In this document: in pieces, positions 1 through 10,657 of the stretch
Layout of the letters: every line of letters starts with the position of its first letter
Numbering within the stretch: position 1 is the first letter of the stretch
Assembly: GCF_030815295.1 (NCBI RefSeq)
Contig: NZ_JAUSWP010000002.1
Length of the DNA: 64,000 nucleotides
Strand: one strand, 5' to 3'
DNA from: Mycoplasma yeatsii
GTDB lineage: Bacteria > Bacillota_I > Bacilli_A > Mycoplasmatales > Mycoplasmataceae
Notes under the pieces: model-generated
Database searches by the model: none
What the model was told of the DNA's origin: nothing
The model's input: the letters and a program-made list of their open reading frames with translations, nothing else
Program-made: the position numbers and the translations under genes

Positions 1-899
1 CTTCCGATATTTCTTTGATCTTGTTTTATAATTTCTGAAATATCTTTTAACTGGATAGTTCTAGGGAAAGGTTTATTTTTATCTTCTCAAGCTGGTGTAT
101 TAATATCAATATTATCAACATTTGTAAATCTTTCATTTTTAATATCTCAATGACTTATATCTTGGTTAAATCTTATAGCACCATTGAACATATTAGAGAT
201 ATTTTTTAAACTATCAATTTGTCATGATGAAATTGATTTATTAAACCAGTATGCTCTATGAAACATTTTATTCATATCAGTAACGTTTCTAACATCTCAA
301 CTTGATATATCACCATCAAATCATGAATGTTCAAACATTGATTTCATTGAAGTTACGTTTTGAGTATCTCATTTCAAGTCTTGTTGGTATATTCATGATC
401 CTTTAAACACTTCATTCATTTCTACAACGTTGGTTGTATTTCAATTTTTGATATATTCGATATTTGTAAGATTATCACTCCCTCAACCTTCAAACATGTT
501 AGAAATTGAAGTTATTTTATCTGGTAGTTTATTTGGAACTTTAGTAACTGTTTTTGGCATTCTAACAGCTCTTATATTTTTACCATCATGATAGTATCCG
601 ATTTGTTTAATTTCTTTAGCTTGTATATTATATAAATCTTTTTCTGCAGTTCTTTGTTCATTACCCTCATTGTCAATATAAATAGTGAATGCTTCTGCTG
701 TTTTTCCAACATCTAATAAAACACCAATTCTATCATTGATTTTGATTTTAATTGTTTGTTTTAATTTATCTTCAGGGTCTCTATTAATTAGTCTATCTTT
801 CTCATCTTCGAATAATTTAACGTCTTGTATGTCTAAATCACTTGCTTGTGTTTTTAAAACTTCTTTAATTTTTTCTAGGATTTCGGTTTTTTTAACCAT
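1..899 (-). CDS. DUF285 surface protein module, 3' end outside window
   Basis: The reading frame runs off the left edge. From ATG 899 it encodes a charged N-terminal domain of about 115 residues ending in a 'KQIGYYHDGK' segment, then DUF285-type repeats of about 25 residues with the motifs FNQDIS.WD and MF..A. This is the same domain order as the paralogues at 22012-23242 and 27321-28547, but without its own signal peptide. The frame is open upstream to 1046, and removing one base of the A8 tract at 1006-1013 fuses it to the gene at 1003-1785, so it is probably the second half of one larger surface protein. An AAGGAG lies two bases before ATG 899, so separate translation is possible. DUF285 (PARCEL) proteins are known Mycoplasma surface antigens; the function is unknown. 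Confidence 0.6.
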
Positions 900-1002
900 T
901 TCTCCTTCTGCAACAACAACTTTATCTTTAAGTTCTTTATTTCAAATTTCTTTAACTCTAGTTTGGACTTGAACAGATTTTTTATCACTTTTTAGAATAG
1001 GT

Positions 1003-1785
1003 CTATTTTTTTTGTTCTCATGAGCGAGAGTTGTCTGACATTGAACCTATAACCTCATCTGAAACAACTAAATATGATAAGTCTTGATTAAATTTATGTG
1101 CATGATAAAACATATTCTTAACTTCAACGCCATCTTTTAATACAAATTTTTCTGGAAGTGGTTGGTTAAATGCGTGTGCTATTGAAAACATTGCATGTAA
1201 ACTTTTAGCGTTTCTTGTATCAAATTTATCTCCAAGTGGCTGGTTGAAAATTTTCGCTCCTTGAAACATACCAAAAAATTGCGTCCCTTTTGATGTATCG
1301 AATTTGTCTCCTAAACTACTATTAAATGATTCAGTACCTTGAAACATACTATGGAAATTAACTCCACTTGAAGTGTCTCAAGTAATTGATTGATTAAAAT
1401 TTACTGCTCGGAAAAACACGTCTTTAAAAATTGTTACTTTTGAAGTATCTCATTTATCAATTCCTTTGATATTTACGTTTGTGTTAAATGAAAACGCACT
1501 CTCTAAATTTGTTATATGACTTGGTAACACTTCTGGTACTTCGTTCACATTTTCTGGAAAAGGTCTAATTTTGTTTCCATTAGTTCATCCTATTTTAGTA
1601 ACTTTATTTTTATTAACCGGATCAAATTCGTGATCTTGTTCTCGTGGAATATTATAGTTAATTGATTCGTTTTCATTTATTTCACTTTTATTTGTAAGTG
1701 TTGTTAAATTATGTTCTGTATGACTATGATTTTTAGCACTAGAAAAAGCTAAAACAGCTTTTAATATGGTTAATAAATTCTTCAT
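1003..1785 (-). CDS. DUF285-repeat surface protein, truncated at an A8 tract
   Basis: This gene encodes 260 residues. It starts with a short signal-like sequence (MKNLLTILKAVLAFSS) without a clear lipobox cysteine, followed by a hydrophilic linker and about six DUF285 repeats (FNQPL..K.FDT, MF..A). TGA encodes Trp at several repeat positions. It ends abruptly after a serine/arginine segment with a TAG at 1003-1005, directly behind eight A residues on the coding strand. In the neighbouring frame the sequence continues into the module at 1-899. With seven A residues the two would be one protein. It is probably exported and bound to the surface. The role is unknown; the family is associated with antigenic diversity. 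Confidence 0.75.
1006..1013 (-). repeat. A8 (coding sense) homopolymer at frame break
   Basis: Eight T on the plus strand, eight A in the coding sense. The upstream frame reads GAA CAA AAA AAA TAG. With seven A it would read GAA CAA AAA AAT AGA and continue into the downstream DUF285 module. This is a plausible slipped-strand or transcriptional slippage site. Confidence 0.7.
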
Positions 1786-1935
1786 ACTTTCATCCCTTTC
1801 AATCCTATATAATTATCTCACTATAAAAACTGAAAATCTGAATTAATTAACCAAAATAATGATATTTATATTATTAAAAAATCTTAGATTTAAAGTTGTA
1901 AAGTGACTGCTTTTAATTTCATTTTTCATCGTATC

Positions 1936-1949
1936 AAAAAAAAAAAAAA
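1936..1949 (-). repeat. T14 tract (minus sense) upstream of DUF285 gene
   Basis: Fourteen A on plus, T14 in the sense of the downstream surface gene, about 150 bases upstream of its ATG. It also forms the U tail of the terminator at 1950-2001. Comparable T16 to T17 tracts precede three other genes in the window. Confidence 0.7.
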
Positions 1950-2001
1950 CAAGAGCAGGAGACTGTGCATATGCATAGTACCCCTTGTCTCCAATATCTT
2001 G
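1950..2001 (-). terminator. Rho-independent terminator of the cls operon
   Basis: Nested inverted repeat: CAAGA/TCTTG outer (1950-1954, 1997-2001), GGAGAC/GTCTCC middle (1958-1963, 1987-1992), and a TGCATATGCA palindrome in the loop. In minus orientation it is followed by T14. It sits just after the stop of the gene at 2010. The loop contains a sequence repeated at 6014-6032. Confidence 0.75.
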
Positions 2002-2009
2002 TCTATTAA

Positions 2010-2576
2010 TTAAACTATTTTTATAAAACTTAAAATATCTAAATAATCATATAAACTATTTAATTTATTATCATTTTTAACGTTTATATCTTTAATTAAA
2101 ACATTAGATATTAACTTAATAATTTCTTCAATTTTAATATTTAAAGTTTCATAGTTTTGATTAATATCTAAGTGTTCAAATTCATTTAAAAGATCTATTA
2201 TTTTATTTTGTTCAACTAAATATTTTTTATATTCAAATTTAATAATTATAGATAACTTAATTAAAGTAGAAATTTTTATGTAATTAGATTTATTTTCAAT
2301 TTCAGAATAATAAACATATAAATAATTTAAAAAATAATCAAGTTTAAAAGATATGATTTTAATAACATCATAAATTGCTAAATTTAAGAAATTATTTTCT
2401 TTTCCTTCTTGATATATTAAATTAACGACTTTTTTAAATTCTCTAGCTTGAGTGATATTTTTAATTAAATGATTGTGTTTAATAAAATGATTGTAAATAG
2501 GTAGATAACTAAAACTAGAACACATTTTAAAATCGTTATATAAATTATTTATTTGTAAATATATTTCTTTTAACAT
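2010..2576 (-). CDS. Hypothetical protein, 188 aa, helical
   Basis: I do not recognise this protein. It starts at ATG 2576 with a TAGGAGAAGT ribosome-binding site that overlaps the cls stop codon, and ends at TAA 2010. The sequence is rich in Ile, Leu, Asn and Lys, appears all-helical, and has no signal peptide or obvious transmembrane segment. It lies directly downstream of cls in the same operon and is followed by a strong terminator, so it is the last gene of a cls transcript. A link to membrane lipid synthesis is suggested only by position. Confidence 0.7.
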   Translation of the reverse strand: MLKEIYLQINNLYNDFKMCSSFSYLPIYNHFIKHNHLIKNITQAREFKKVVNLIYQEGKENNFLNLAIYDVIKIISFKLDYFLNYLYVYYSEIENKSNYIKISTLIKLSIIIKFEYKKYLVEQNKIIDLLNEFEHLDINQNYETLNIKIEEIIKLISNVLIKDINVKNDNKLNSLYDYLDILSFIKIV

Positions 2577-2583
2577 ACTTCTC

Positions 2584-4116
2584 CTATAGTAAAGGTTGAA
2601 TAATATTTAATATTTTAACTATAATTTTTCTAAATCAATTAATCTCATCGTTAGGAGTAAAATCAAATTCAAAACTATGATCAAAATCTCATTTGAATTT
2701 ATCACTAATTTGTTTATTTAACTCTTTTGAATAAGCTAATACCATAGTTTGTTGATCAGCAAATAAAGCTCTAAAATCTAGATTAGTTGATCCAGTAAAA
2801 CTAATTTCATCATCTATTAAATAGACTTTAGAATGATTAAAGACATTATTCATTGAATAAATCTTAACTCCAGCTTTATATAAATCTCTTGTTCATTGTT
2901 TTGTTTCATCTAATAAGAAAGGTTTATCACTCATTCCTGGAATTAAAATTCTTACATCAATTCCGGTGTTGGCTGCTGAAATTAATGCACTAGTTATTTC
3001 TTGAGGAGGAATAAAATAAGGAGTTGAAATTCAAATACGTTTTTGAGCTGAATTTATTAAATTAGTAAAAACAGATAAATGAATAGGTTCGTTATGATTT
3101 GGACCTGATGGAATAATTCTAACTAATGAATTTTTATCTTCTTTTAATGCATGTATTTTACCTATATTTTTTTCAACCTCTAAAATACTTGGTAATTTAC
3201 TATTTTTATAAAACTCATAATCACTTACAAATATTTTTTCAATTCCTTGTACAGCACTTCCAGTTATTCTTATATGAGCATCATTTCAATAACCGAATTT
3301 CTTACTTAAATTAATATATTCATCACCAATATTAATTCCACCAACATATCCAATTTTTCCATCAATTGATATATCTTTTCTGTGATTTCTATAATTAGCT
3401 GTTCATTTTATAAAAGGAAAGTGTACTTTAGCATAACTTACGATATTTGCACCATGACCTATTAATTTCTTTTTAGATTTTAAAAATACATCATATGATC
3501 CTACAAAATCATAAATAATATAAACTCTAACACCTTGTTTAAGTTTTTTAATTAATAAATTAGTTAATTGATCTAATAATCTACCTTCTTTAATAATGTA
3601 AAAGTTTAATAAAATATAATTTTTAGCATTACTAATATCTTTAAATAAACTTAAAAATAATTTATTACCATTATCTAAAAATTCAACATCACTATTTTTA
3701 TATAAGTTTAAATTTAAATTGTTTTGTCCCGTTTTAAAAGAACGTTTAAATTGTGGTATTTGATTTGTTAAAATACTTTCAATTTCTTTTTGTTCTTGTT
3801 TAGTTTGTTTTTGTTTAAAATCAATAATTGAATAATTTTTAGTAGTTTTATATTTATAAGGTCTACCAAAAAAGATATAAGAAATAATTCCAAAAATAGG
3901 TACAAATGCTATAAATGAAGATCATCTAATTCTAGTTTCAAATCTTCTTTTTTTATTAGCTAAAACAACTAAAGCTCAAGTACAACAAATAGAGTGAAAA
4001 ATGAAAAATGAAATTCAGTTATATCATTGAGCATAAACACTTGTTATTGCTAAAATAGCAATTGCTAAACTAAACATAAATATTAATGATAAAGTTGCTA
4101 CTAACGGTTTTTTCAT
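2584..4116 (-). CDS. cls: Cardiolipin synthase
   Basis: This 510-residue protein has two N-terminal transmembrane segments (about residues 5-60) and two phospholipase D (HKD) motifs. The first is visible as NHRKD followed by a GG.N stretch, the second as NHSK.YLIDDE followed by GSTN. Known role: condenses two phosphatidylglycerols to cardiolipin and glycerol at the membrane. The length matches bacterial Cls. The start ATG 4116 overlaps the 3' end of the upstream gene by 16 bases, so translation is probably coupled. TGA encodes several Trp residues. The pgsA gene that makes the phosphatidylglycerol precursor is at 31339-31932. Confidence 0.93.
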
Positions 4117-4832
4117 TGTTCTGTTCCTTTGTTATGTTTTTTTCTTGTTTTTGAAAATCTATTATTTTTAATAATTAATAAGTTGAATAATTCAGGTGAA
4201 AATTTTGCAATCGCTTGAGTGAATTTTTGATTACTAATAAGTTGAAGCATAAATAGTTTTGATTGAATGTGATTTTTTTTAAAAAAGTATTTGCTAACTA
4301 AAATATAAAAAGTAAATCAATAAATATAATCATATAAATTCTGTTTTTTATCATCATAAAAAAACTTAGAAAAAGCATTAGCAATATAACAATATATCTC
4401 ATGATAACTAAAATATTTTTTAATTTGTTTATCAGTAAATTTAATTTTAAATTCTTTAAATAATATCTCTAAAGCTTGTTGTTCATAATTAATATTTAAG
4501 TCATTAAATTCTAATTTTTCTGCATTTAAAATAATTGTTTTATGCATATCTTCTAATTTGTTTTTAGATTTGTTTTTAGTGAAATTGTAATATAGATAAT
4601 AAGCACAAAGATTAATAAAGTTAAAAACATCTCAATGTTGTTTTGTATCAATTTTCATATTTGAGATTCCTAAAATATAAAGATAATTTTTAACTAGTGA
4701 ATTACTACTTCTTTTTGCAAAAAACTTTTTAAAATCAGTATAAAGTAGATCGTTTTCATTAATAAAATTTCTAAAGTATTTTTGTCTTTTTAAAAAAGAA
4801 GCTACATTCTTTTTTGTTAACTTTGTACTCAT
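4101..4832 (-). CDS. Hypothetical protein, 243 aa, upstream of cls
   Basis: I do not recognise a family. ATG 4832 begins a basic, Phe/Tyr/Lys-rich protein without signal peptide. It contains an in-frame A8 tract (4273-4280) that does not break it. TGA codons encode Trp in the middle. The last codons overlap the cls start and the stop is TAG at 4101, so the gene is cotranscribed with cls. It begins about 50 bases downstream of the gene ending at 4881, and nothing in the sequence points to a catalytic function. Confidence 0.7.
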
Positions 4833-4880
4833 TAATTCTTACCTCACTTTTATTTATACTATAGAAAAATAGGCATAAGC

Positions 4881-5795
4881 CTATTTTAATCTATTTAGTA
4901 ATGGAAAAATAAATTTTGATGCTTCTAAATTGGTTGTGTTTTCTCTTATATAAACAAATGATCTGTGGTGTTCTTCACCAACCATTATTTTTCTTAACTC
5001 TTTAACAACAAATTTATTTTTTATATTTGGTACAAAATAGAACTCAATTAGTGAAATTCCTTTTGGAACAATGTTTTGTAATAATGTTTTAATATTAATT
5101 TCATTTTTTGAATAAAGACCCATTAATTGGAAAGTGTGACCTGTAATTGAAAACACTACAATAGCATCTAAATTAGCTAAATAATAAATATTGTTTTTGT
5201 AGTATTTTAATAAATTATAAATTTGTAAATCTTTATCTTCTTTTACAGAAAATAGTGAATTTTCTTTAGCTGAATGGAATAAATAATCTTTAATAAATTC
5301 TAAATCTTTAGCATTATTTTCTGGTGATAATTTTTTAACTACTGCTAATTCAGATTCAACATTTTGATCTCATTGCATGAAATAAGTATATTCTTTAGCT
5401 TTTTTAAATCCATTTCTTATTAATGTTTGATCATTTTCATTATTTGAGAATGTATAGAATAAATCAACTATTCTTTCATATTTATTAATTACCCCTTTAA
5501 TCATTTGATCAACCATATCATCATTTCCAGATTTTGATTTTACAAATTGATTAGTTATTAACACTGAGTTAACGCTTGTTTTATTAATGGTAATTCCGTT
5601 TTTTAAGAACCCACATACCCCTAAAACACCGTTACGATCATTAACTGCACAAATTGGTGTAAAACCTAAATCTATTTGATTTTTTAGAATTCAGTCTTCG
5701 TATGTTTGATAACCCCTTTTTTTAATAATACTATTAAGTTCTAAGTTGTAATGTTTGTTATCTCTATAATTGAAAATTAAACTATATTGATTCAT
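4881..5795 (-). CDS. Hypothetical protein, possible GNAT-like fold
   Basis: This 304-residue protein starts at ATG 5795 behind a strong TAGGAGGGGT ribosome-binding site. The first half has the rhythm of acetyltransferase proteins: a 'GFTPICAV..RNGVLGVCGF' beta pair, then 'VNSVLITNQFV' and a helix, then 'LI.NGFKKAKEYTYF', resembling GNAT motifs C/A/B, with a second similar half after residue 130. That reading is inference; no acetyl-CoA P-loop could be confirmed. It is soluble and has no signal peptide. It is separated from tsaC by a terminator and is probably first in the transcript leading to cls. Confidence 0.7.
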
Positions 5796-6013
5796 TGAAA
5801 ACCCCTCCTAAATGTATTCTTATATTATTGATTATACTACCACACTACATATTTTGAGATATGTTTTTCTGGTGATAATTAACTATTTATACTTAAAAAT
5901 CTCTTTTATTTACTTAATTATTTTAACTTTTATAGTTTTAAGAAATTAAAAATTCACTTTAGTTTTTTAACTTAGAGTGAATAAATTAATTATGGTTATA
6001 TTTAATCAGTTTA

Positions 6014-6032
6014 GACTGTGCATAGTACCCCT
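6014..6032. repeat. Copy of a 19-base repeat also at 1961-1986
   Basis: GACTGTGCATAGTACCCCT occurs here, and at 1961-1986 with a six-base internal duplication (ATGCAT). It lies in otherwise featureless AT-rich spacer between 5796 and 6043. It may be a scar of a mobile element end or a shared regulatory sequence; no transposase is nearby. Confidence 0.5.
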
Positions 6033-6043
6033 CATAAAATCAA

Positions 6044-6075
6044 AAAAAGATCCTTACAAATGTAAAGATCTTTTT
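6044..6075 (-). terminator. Terminator after tsaC
   Basis: Inverted repeat AAAAAGATC / GATCTTTTT with inner TTACA-AA-TGTAA, followed in minus orientation by a run of seven T. It overlaps the last two bases of the tsaC stop codon. Confidence 0.85.
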
Positions 6076-6574
6076 ATCTTATATATTTTTTATTTATTGA
6101 ATCATATATTCTAGATGCTGAACCATTTAATTGTTCATCAAAAAACACAACAATATCTTTATTAAAATTTTCTAAATCCATTTTCGTTTTTAATGGTTCA
6201 GATTTGTGAAAATTAACACTTGTTGAAATAATAGGACCAACTTTATTAATAATATTTTTTATATCTTGTCTTTTAACTAATCTAACTGCAACACTTGAAT
6301 CTTTTGTTTTAAAAATTACTGTTGTAGGATCATTAGATAATAATAATTCTTTATCAGTTTGATCAAATACATCTAGATCTTTAAGTTGTTCTAAATTTGA
6401 TATTAATATAATCAGCCTTTTGTTAAGGTCAGCCTTTTTAACTCTATTAATTTCTCTTTCATTTTCTAAAGTATAAACTGCAGATAATCCATAAATTGTA
6501 TCAGTTGGTAGAATTATAATTTTATTTTGTTTTAAAAGTTCTATTGCTTTATTTTCTTCATGATTTTTTAGCAT
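6074..6574 (-). CDS. tsaC: Threonylcarbamoyl-AMP synthase (YrdC/Sua5 family)
   Basis: This 166-residue YrdC-domain protein makes threonylcarbamoyl-AMP from Thr, bicarbonate and ATP, the first step of t6A37 modification of ANN-decoding tRNAs. Visible features are 'ILPTDTIYGLSA' near residue 20, a basic KKADLNKR loop near 50, the 'AVRLV' strand and 'ISTSVN' near 120 (family consensus STSAN). It lacks the C-terminal Sua5 extension, as many TsaC proteins do, and is somewhat short. It overlaps the upstream membrane protein gene by 17 bases. In Firmicutes the homologue (ywlC) also lies near prfA-prmC, supporting the call. Confidence 0.88.
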   Translation of the reverse strand: MLKNHEENKAIELLKQNKIIILPTDTIYGLSAVYTLENEREINRVKKADLNKRLIILISNLEQLKDLDVFDQTDKELLLSNDPTTVIFKTKDSSVAVRLVKRQDIKNIINKVGPIISTSVNFHKSEPLKTKMDLENFNKDIVVFFDEQLNGSASRIYDSINKKYIR

Positions 6575-8078
6575 GTGTATATCCTCTTAAAAATTTAAAT
6601 TTTTTATTTTCTATTTCTTGTTCAACTTCTTTAATAATATTTTTCTTAGTATAAATTCCTTTACCAATAATAGCAAATGAAACTAATGTTGAAGTAATTA
6701 AAATAGTAAATTCAGAAAATATTACATAGTTATTAGTAAATATAGTTTTAATTTTTTCGTCAATACCATTTAAAGGATATTCATTTACAAGTTGATCATA
6801 GATATTTTCTGATATTGTATCTTTTGTTGAATTTAAATAATTCATACCCATACTATCAGTATTTCAAGCAACTGAAATTCTTTGTAATTCTAATTGAGAT
6901 ACAAAAACACTTATAATTAATAAAATTGATTCTATAAGTAAAACGATATATTGTGATCTAAATGATAATGAAGAAAAGTTTTGACCACGTATTGATACTG
7001 AAACTAAAAATAATGAAGTTGATAAAGTAATTCCTAACACTAATATAGGAAATGACAAAATAGTTAACGGACTAGTTTGCTCTAAGCTTAATGTATTTTT
7101 AAATTTATTAAATACACTATCTTCAAAACCGTTCATATCTTTTAATAAGTTAGGATATTCATAAGTTCATTTAAATAATGACTGAATAGGTCCACGAGTT
7201 GAAATAATTACTATATAAAATATAACACTTGATGAAATTACAAATACAGTTACTAAAACTCAATTAGATAATGTTTTTGCTTTATATGAAAATATTTTAT
7301 TTGCATAAATTTTAAACTTAGAACCTGAAAATAATGAGTTTTTTTGAGCAAAGTGTGTTACGTATTTATCTTCTTGATTTAATGAATTATCAGCAAAAAC
7401 AACATTTTGTAGTGAAATACTAATAGTAAACATGAAAAAGAATTGAACAAAACTTACTCATCAAATTTTTTCATCACTTATTCAGTAAAATGCTTTTAGT
7501 TTGTCTGAACTAGTACTTAAAGGTGAGTAATGATCATAATATCATTTAGCTATTTTTTTCATTGCATCTATTTTATTATTTGAATTTCCTGTAATAGTTT
7601 CATAATGTAAAAAGTCTTCATAAAATCCATAATAATATTGTGATAAAGTTTGAAAAAGAATTGTAATAACACTTAAAAAAACAATCGAAACAATTACTAC
7701 TTGTTTATATCTTTTATTATCTGAAACACTAACAATACCTTTAAAAAGAACAAATAAAACAAGAACAATAAAAGTAAAAATAATTCCAGCTATTCCATAA
7801 CCTCATATATAAGCTTTACTTGGTAATTCTATTAAATGTGAAGAAATAGTTTTAAAATGGTCAAAATAATAAAGTAATCCTTGGTCATTAAAAATAATAT
7901 AAACATAAACATAAAAAGGCATAATAGTTAATAAAAATACTACTATTGCTAAAATAGATCTAAAATAGATCGATGCATTTCTTTTTTGAATTTCTGGATT
8001 AGAATCTTTTATTCTCATTGAAAATTTATTATTAATCAATTTGAGTTTTAGATTCGAAATATATTTATTTTTAATCAT
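6558..8078 (-). CDS. Multi-spanning membrane protein, unknown function
   Basis: This 506-residue protein has about eight predicted membrane segments (roughly residues 38-63, 92-115, 125-147, 196-218, 258-282, 328-352, 362-384, 438-464). The N-terminus and C-terminus are basic and probably cytoplasmic. ATG 8078 is chosen as the first Met of the open frame. I see no transporter signature or catalytic motif. It sits between prmC and tsaC and overlaps tsaC by 17 bases, so it is cotranscribed with translation genes; this need not mean a related function. Confidence 0.75.
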
Positions 8079-8090
8079 GTGTTTATTCCT

Positions 8091-8939
8091 TTAAAAGTTT
8101 TTAATTATTAGATTTCTTCAATTATTGTAATTATCTTTTTTAAATTCTCAATTATATTTTAAACAATTATCATTAATTATTTTCTCAATTGCTGTTTTTT
8201 GATTTCAACCAAATTCTAAAACAATCATAAATTTATTATTAACATCTACAACTTTATCAATATTACTAATTAGTTGTTTATAAAAATATAAACCGTTATC
8301 TTTAGCAAATAATGCGATGTTAGGTTCATATAATTTAACACCTTCAGCAATAGAATCATCATTAATATCAATATATGGAGGGTTACATACAATTACATTA
8401 GCTTTGATATTATTTTTAATAATATTTTCTAAAAAATCTGATTGTAATATTTCAGTATTTTTTAAATTGAAATTATTAATATTTGTTTTACAAACATTTA
8501 AAGCATTAGTATCAATATCAACTAATAAAACATTATTTAAATTGTTTAATAAAGCTAAACCAATACCTAAACAACCACTACCAGAGCAAAGATCGATTAT
8601 CTTTAAATTATTATTATTCTTTACATAATCATAAACTAAGTTTATGATTTCTTCAGATTCAACTCTTGGTATTAAAACGTTATTATCAACATAAAATTTA
8701 TTATTGTAAAAATATTTACTTTTTATAATATAAGCTAAAGGGTATTTTTGTTCTAATAGTTTTATTATTTGATTAACTTGTTCTATTTCTTGATTTGTTA
8801 ATTGATAATCTAAATCAGTTATAATTGCTTGATAATCTTTTTTTAATACATACTCTAAAATAGCATAAACATCAGCTTTTGAAATGCTGATGTTTTTATT
8901 ATTTAAAATATTATTAAAAACCTTATAAATATTAAGCAT
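8091..8939 (-). CDS. prmC: Release factor glutamine methyltransferase
   Basis: This 282-residue SAM-dependent methyltransferase methylates the Gln of the GGQ motif in release factor 1. The sequence shows an N-terminal helical domain, then the SAM-binding 'IDLCSGSGCLGI' near residue 117 and the catalytic NPPY motif near 188, the hallmark of PrmC/HemK N5-glutamine methyltransferases. The start ATG 8939 overlaps the end of prfA, its substrate gene, by eight bases, the usual arrangement in Firmicutes. The stop is TAA at 8091. Confidence 0.94.
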
Positions 8940-10023
8940 TATTTTCTAGTTGCTCAGCAACTTTTTGACGTTGTTCTTCGTTTATTAATGCAATTATAAA
9001 TTCTTCGATATTTCCTTCCATAACTTGATCTAATTTGTTTAAAGTTAATCCAACTCTATGATCAGTTACACGGTTTTGTGGATAGTTATATGTTCTAATT
9101 TTTTCAGATCTAGCACCAGTTCCAACAGCGTTTTTTCTAGTAGCATCAGCTTCAGCTTGTTGTTTTTCTAATTCAGCTTCATAGATTTTAGCTCTTAACA
9201 TAGTCATTGCTATATCTTTATTATCATGTTGACTTCTACCATCTTGACTAGCAGCAACAACTCCAGTTGGAATGTGAGTAATACGAACAGCCGAATCAGT
9301 AGTGTTAACGTGTTGTCCACCAGCTCCTGATGAACGGTAAGTATCGATTCTTAAATCAGATGCTTTAATTTCGATTTCAACTTCACTCATTTCAGGTAAA
9401 ACAGCTACTGTTGCAGTTGAAGTTTGAATTCTACCTTTTGCTTCAGTTTTTGGAACACGTTGAACTCTGTGAGCACCAGATTCGAATTTTAATTTAGAAT
9501 AAACTCGATCTCCTTTAACCATGAATACTACTTGAGAATAACCTCCAGCTTCTCCAGGTGAAGCTTCCATGATATTAATTTTTCAACCTTGTTTTTCAGA
9601 ATATAGTCTATACATTCTTAATAAATCACCAGCAAAAATATTAGCCTCATCACCACCAGCTGCCCCACGAATTTCAACAATAACGTTTTTGTCATCGTTT
9701 GGATCTTTTGGTAATAACATTTCTTCAATTATTTTTACTAAAGGTTCAATTTTTTCACTGTTTTCTTCTAATTCTAATTTAGCTAATTCAATTAATTCTT
9801 GATCTTTTTCATTTTCTAAAATGTTTTTAGCATCAATTATTTGTTGTTGAGTTTGTTTGTATTCAATAAATTTTTCAACAACTTCTTCTAAATTAGATCT
9901 TTCTTTATTTAGTTCAGTGAATTTTTTAATATCTTTTAGAATTTCTTCTTTTTGTAGATCTTCATTAATTTGATCTAGTCTTTTTTGCATAGTTTCTAAT
10001 GCTTCATATGTTTTTGGATTCAT
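8932..10023 (-). CDS. prfA: Peptide chain release factor 1
   Basis: This 363-residue RF1 recognises UAA and UAG and triggers peptidyl-tRNA hydrolysis. The sequence shows the GGQ catalytic motif in 'SSGAGGQHVNTTDSAV', the stop-recognition PxT tripeptide as PKT in 'RVQRVPKTEAKG', and the acidic 'RGAAGGDEANIFAGDL' segment. Because UGA encodes Trp here, RF2 is expected to be absent and this is the sole class I release factor. The gene itself contains an in-frame TGA (Trp) near residue 149. It starts four bases after the tdk stop and overlaps prmC. Confidence 0.97.
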
Positions 10024-10026
10024 TAA

Positions 10027-10653
10027 TTAAGCTCCTTTTTTAGGTAATACATAACAAGTTCTACATCTTGCTTCATAACTTTCTTTTCCATCAACTAAAA
10101 TTAGCGGTGAATCTCATTTAGCTGGTTCTCCATTAACAATTCTTTGAGATCTATTAGCAAAATTACCACATACATGACATCTTGCTCTTAGTTTTGTAAC
10201 AAACTCAGCTATTGCTAAAAGTTTATCTACATTTTTAAATGGTTCACATCTAAAATCTTTATCAAGTCCATTAACTATAACAATGATTCCTTGATCTGCT
10301 AATTCGTCGATTAAGTCAACTACACCTTCATCTAAAAATTGTACTTCATCTATACCAACAACTTCAACCTTTTTTATTAAATTTTCTTGTTCAACTATTT
10401 TTCTAATATCATCACTTTTTTGAATAATATTAGATTCTAACATTGTTCCACCGTGTGAAGCTACACATTGTTTTGAGTAACGTTGATCTAGTCCTGGTTT
10501 AAAAACTGCAACATTTTTCTTAGCATAAGACATGATTTTTAATCTTCTTATAAACTCTTCAGTTTTACCTGCAAACATGCACCCTGTAATTAATTCTATT
10601 CAACCTAATTTGTTGTTTGAACAACTCATTTCTACTTCGTTTATATCATTCAT
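10027..10653 (-). CDS. tdk: Thymidine kinase
   Basis: This 208-residue type II thymidine kinase phosphorylates thymidine to dTMP in nucleotide salvage, important in a host-dependent mollicute. The P-loop is 'GCMFAGKTEEFIRR', the Walker B/DEVQF motif is 'VVGIDEVQFLD', and the structural zinc site is formed by C.VC and CRTC pairs near the C-terminus. ATG 10653 is preferred over the internal ATG at 10629 because GGAGGG lies eight bases upstream. It sits between nrnA and prfA, as in Bacillus. Confidence 0.96.
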
Positions 10654-10657
10654 AATT

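Noticed and set aside
4273..4280. A8 tract in the 4101-4832 gene as another frameshift site
   Set aside because: The frame continues through it to the expected end overlapping cls, so there is no sign of disruption.
6558..8078. Under the standard code this and most other long genes look broken into several short frames
   Set aside because: Every break is a TGA, mostly at positions where Trp is expected, so code 4 applies and these are intact genes.
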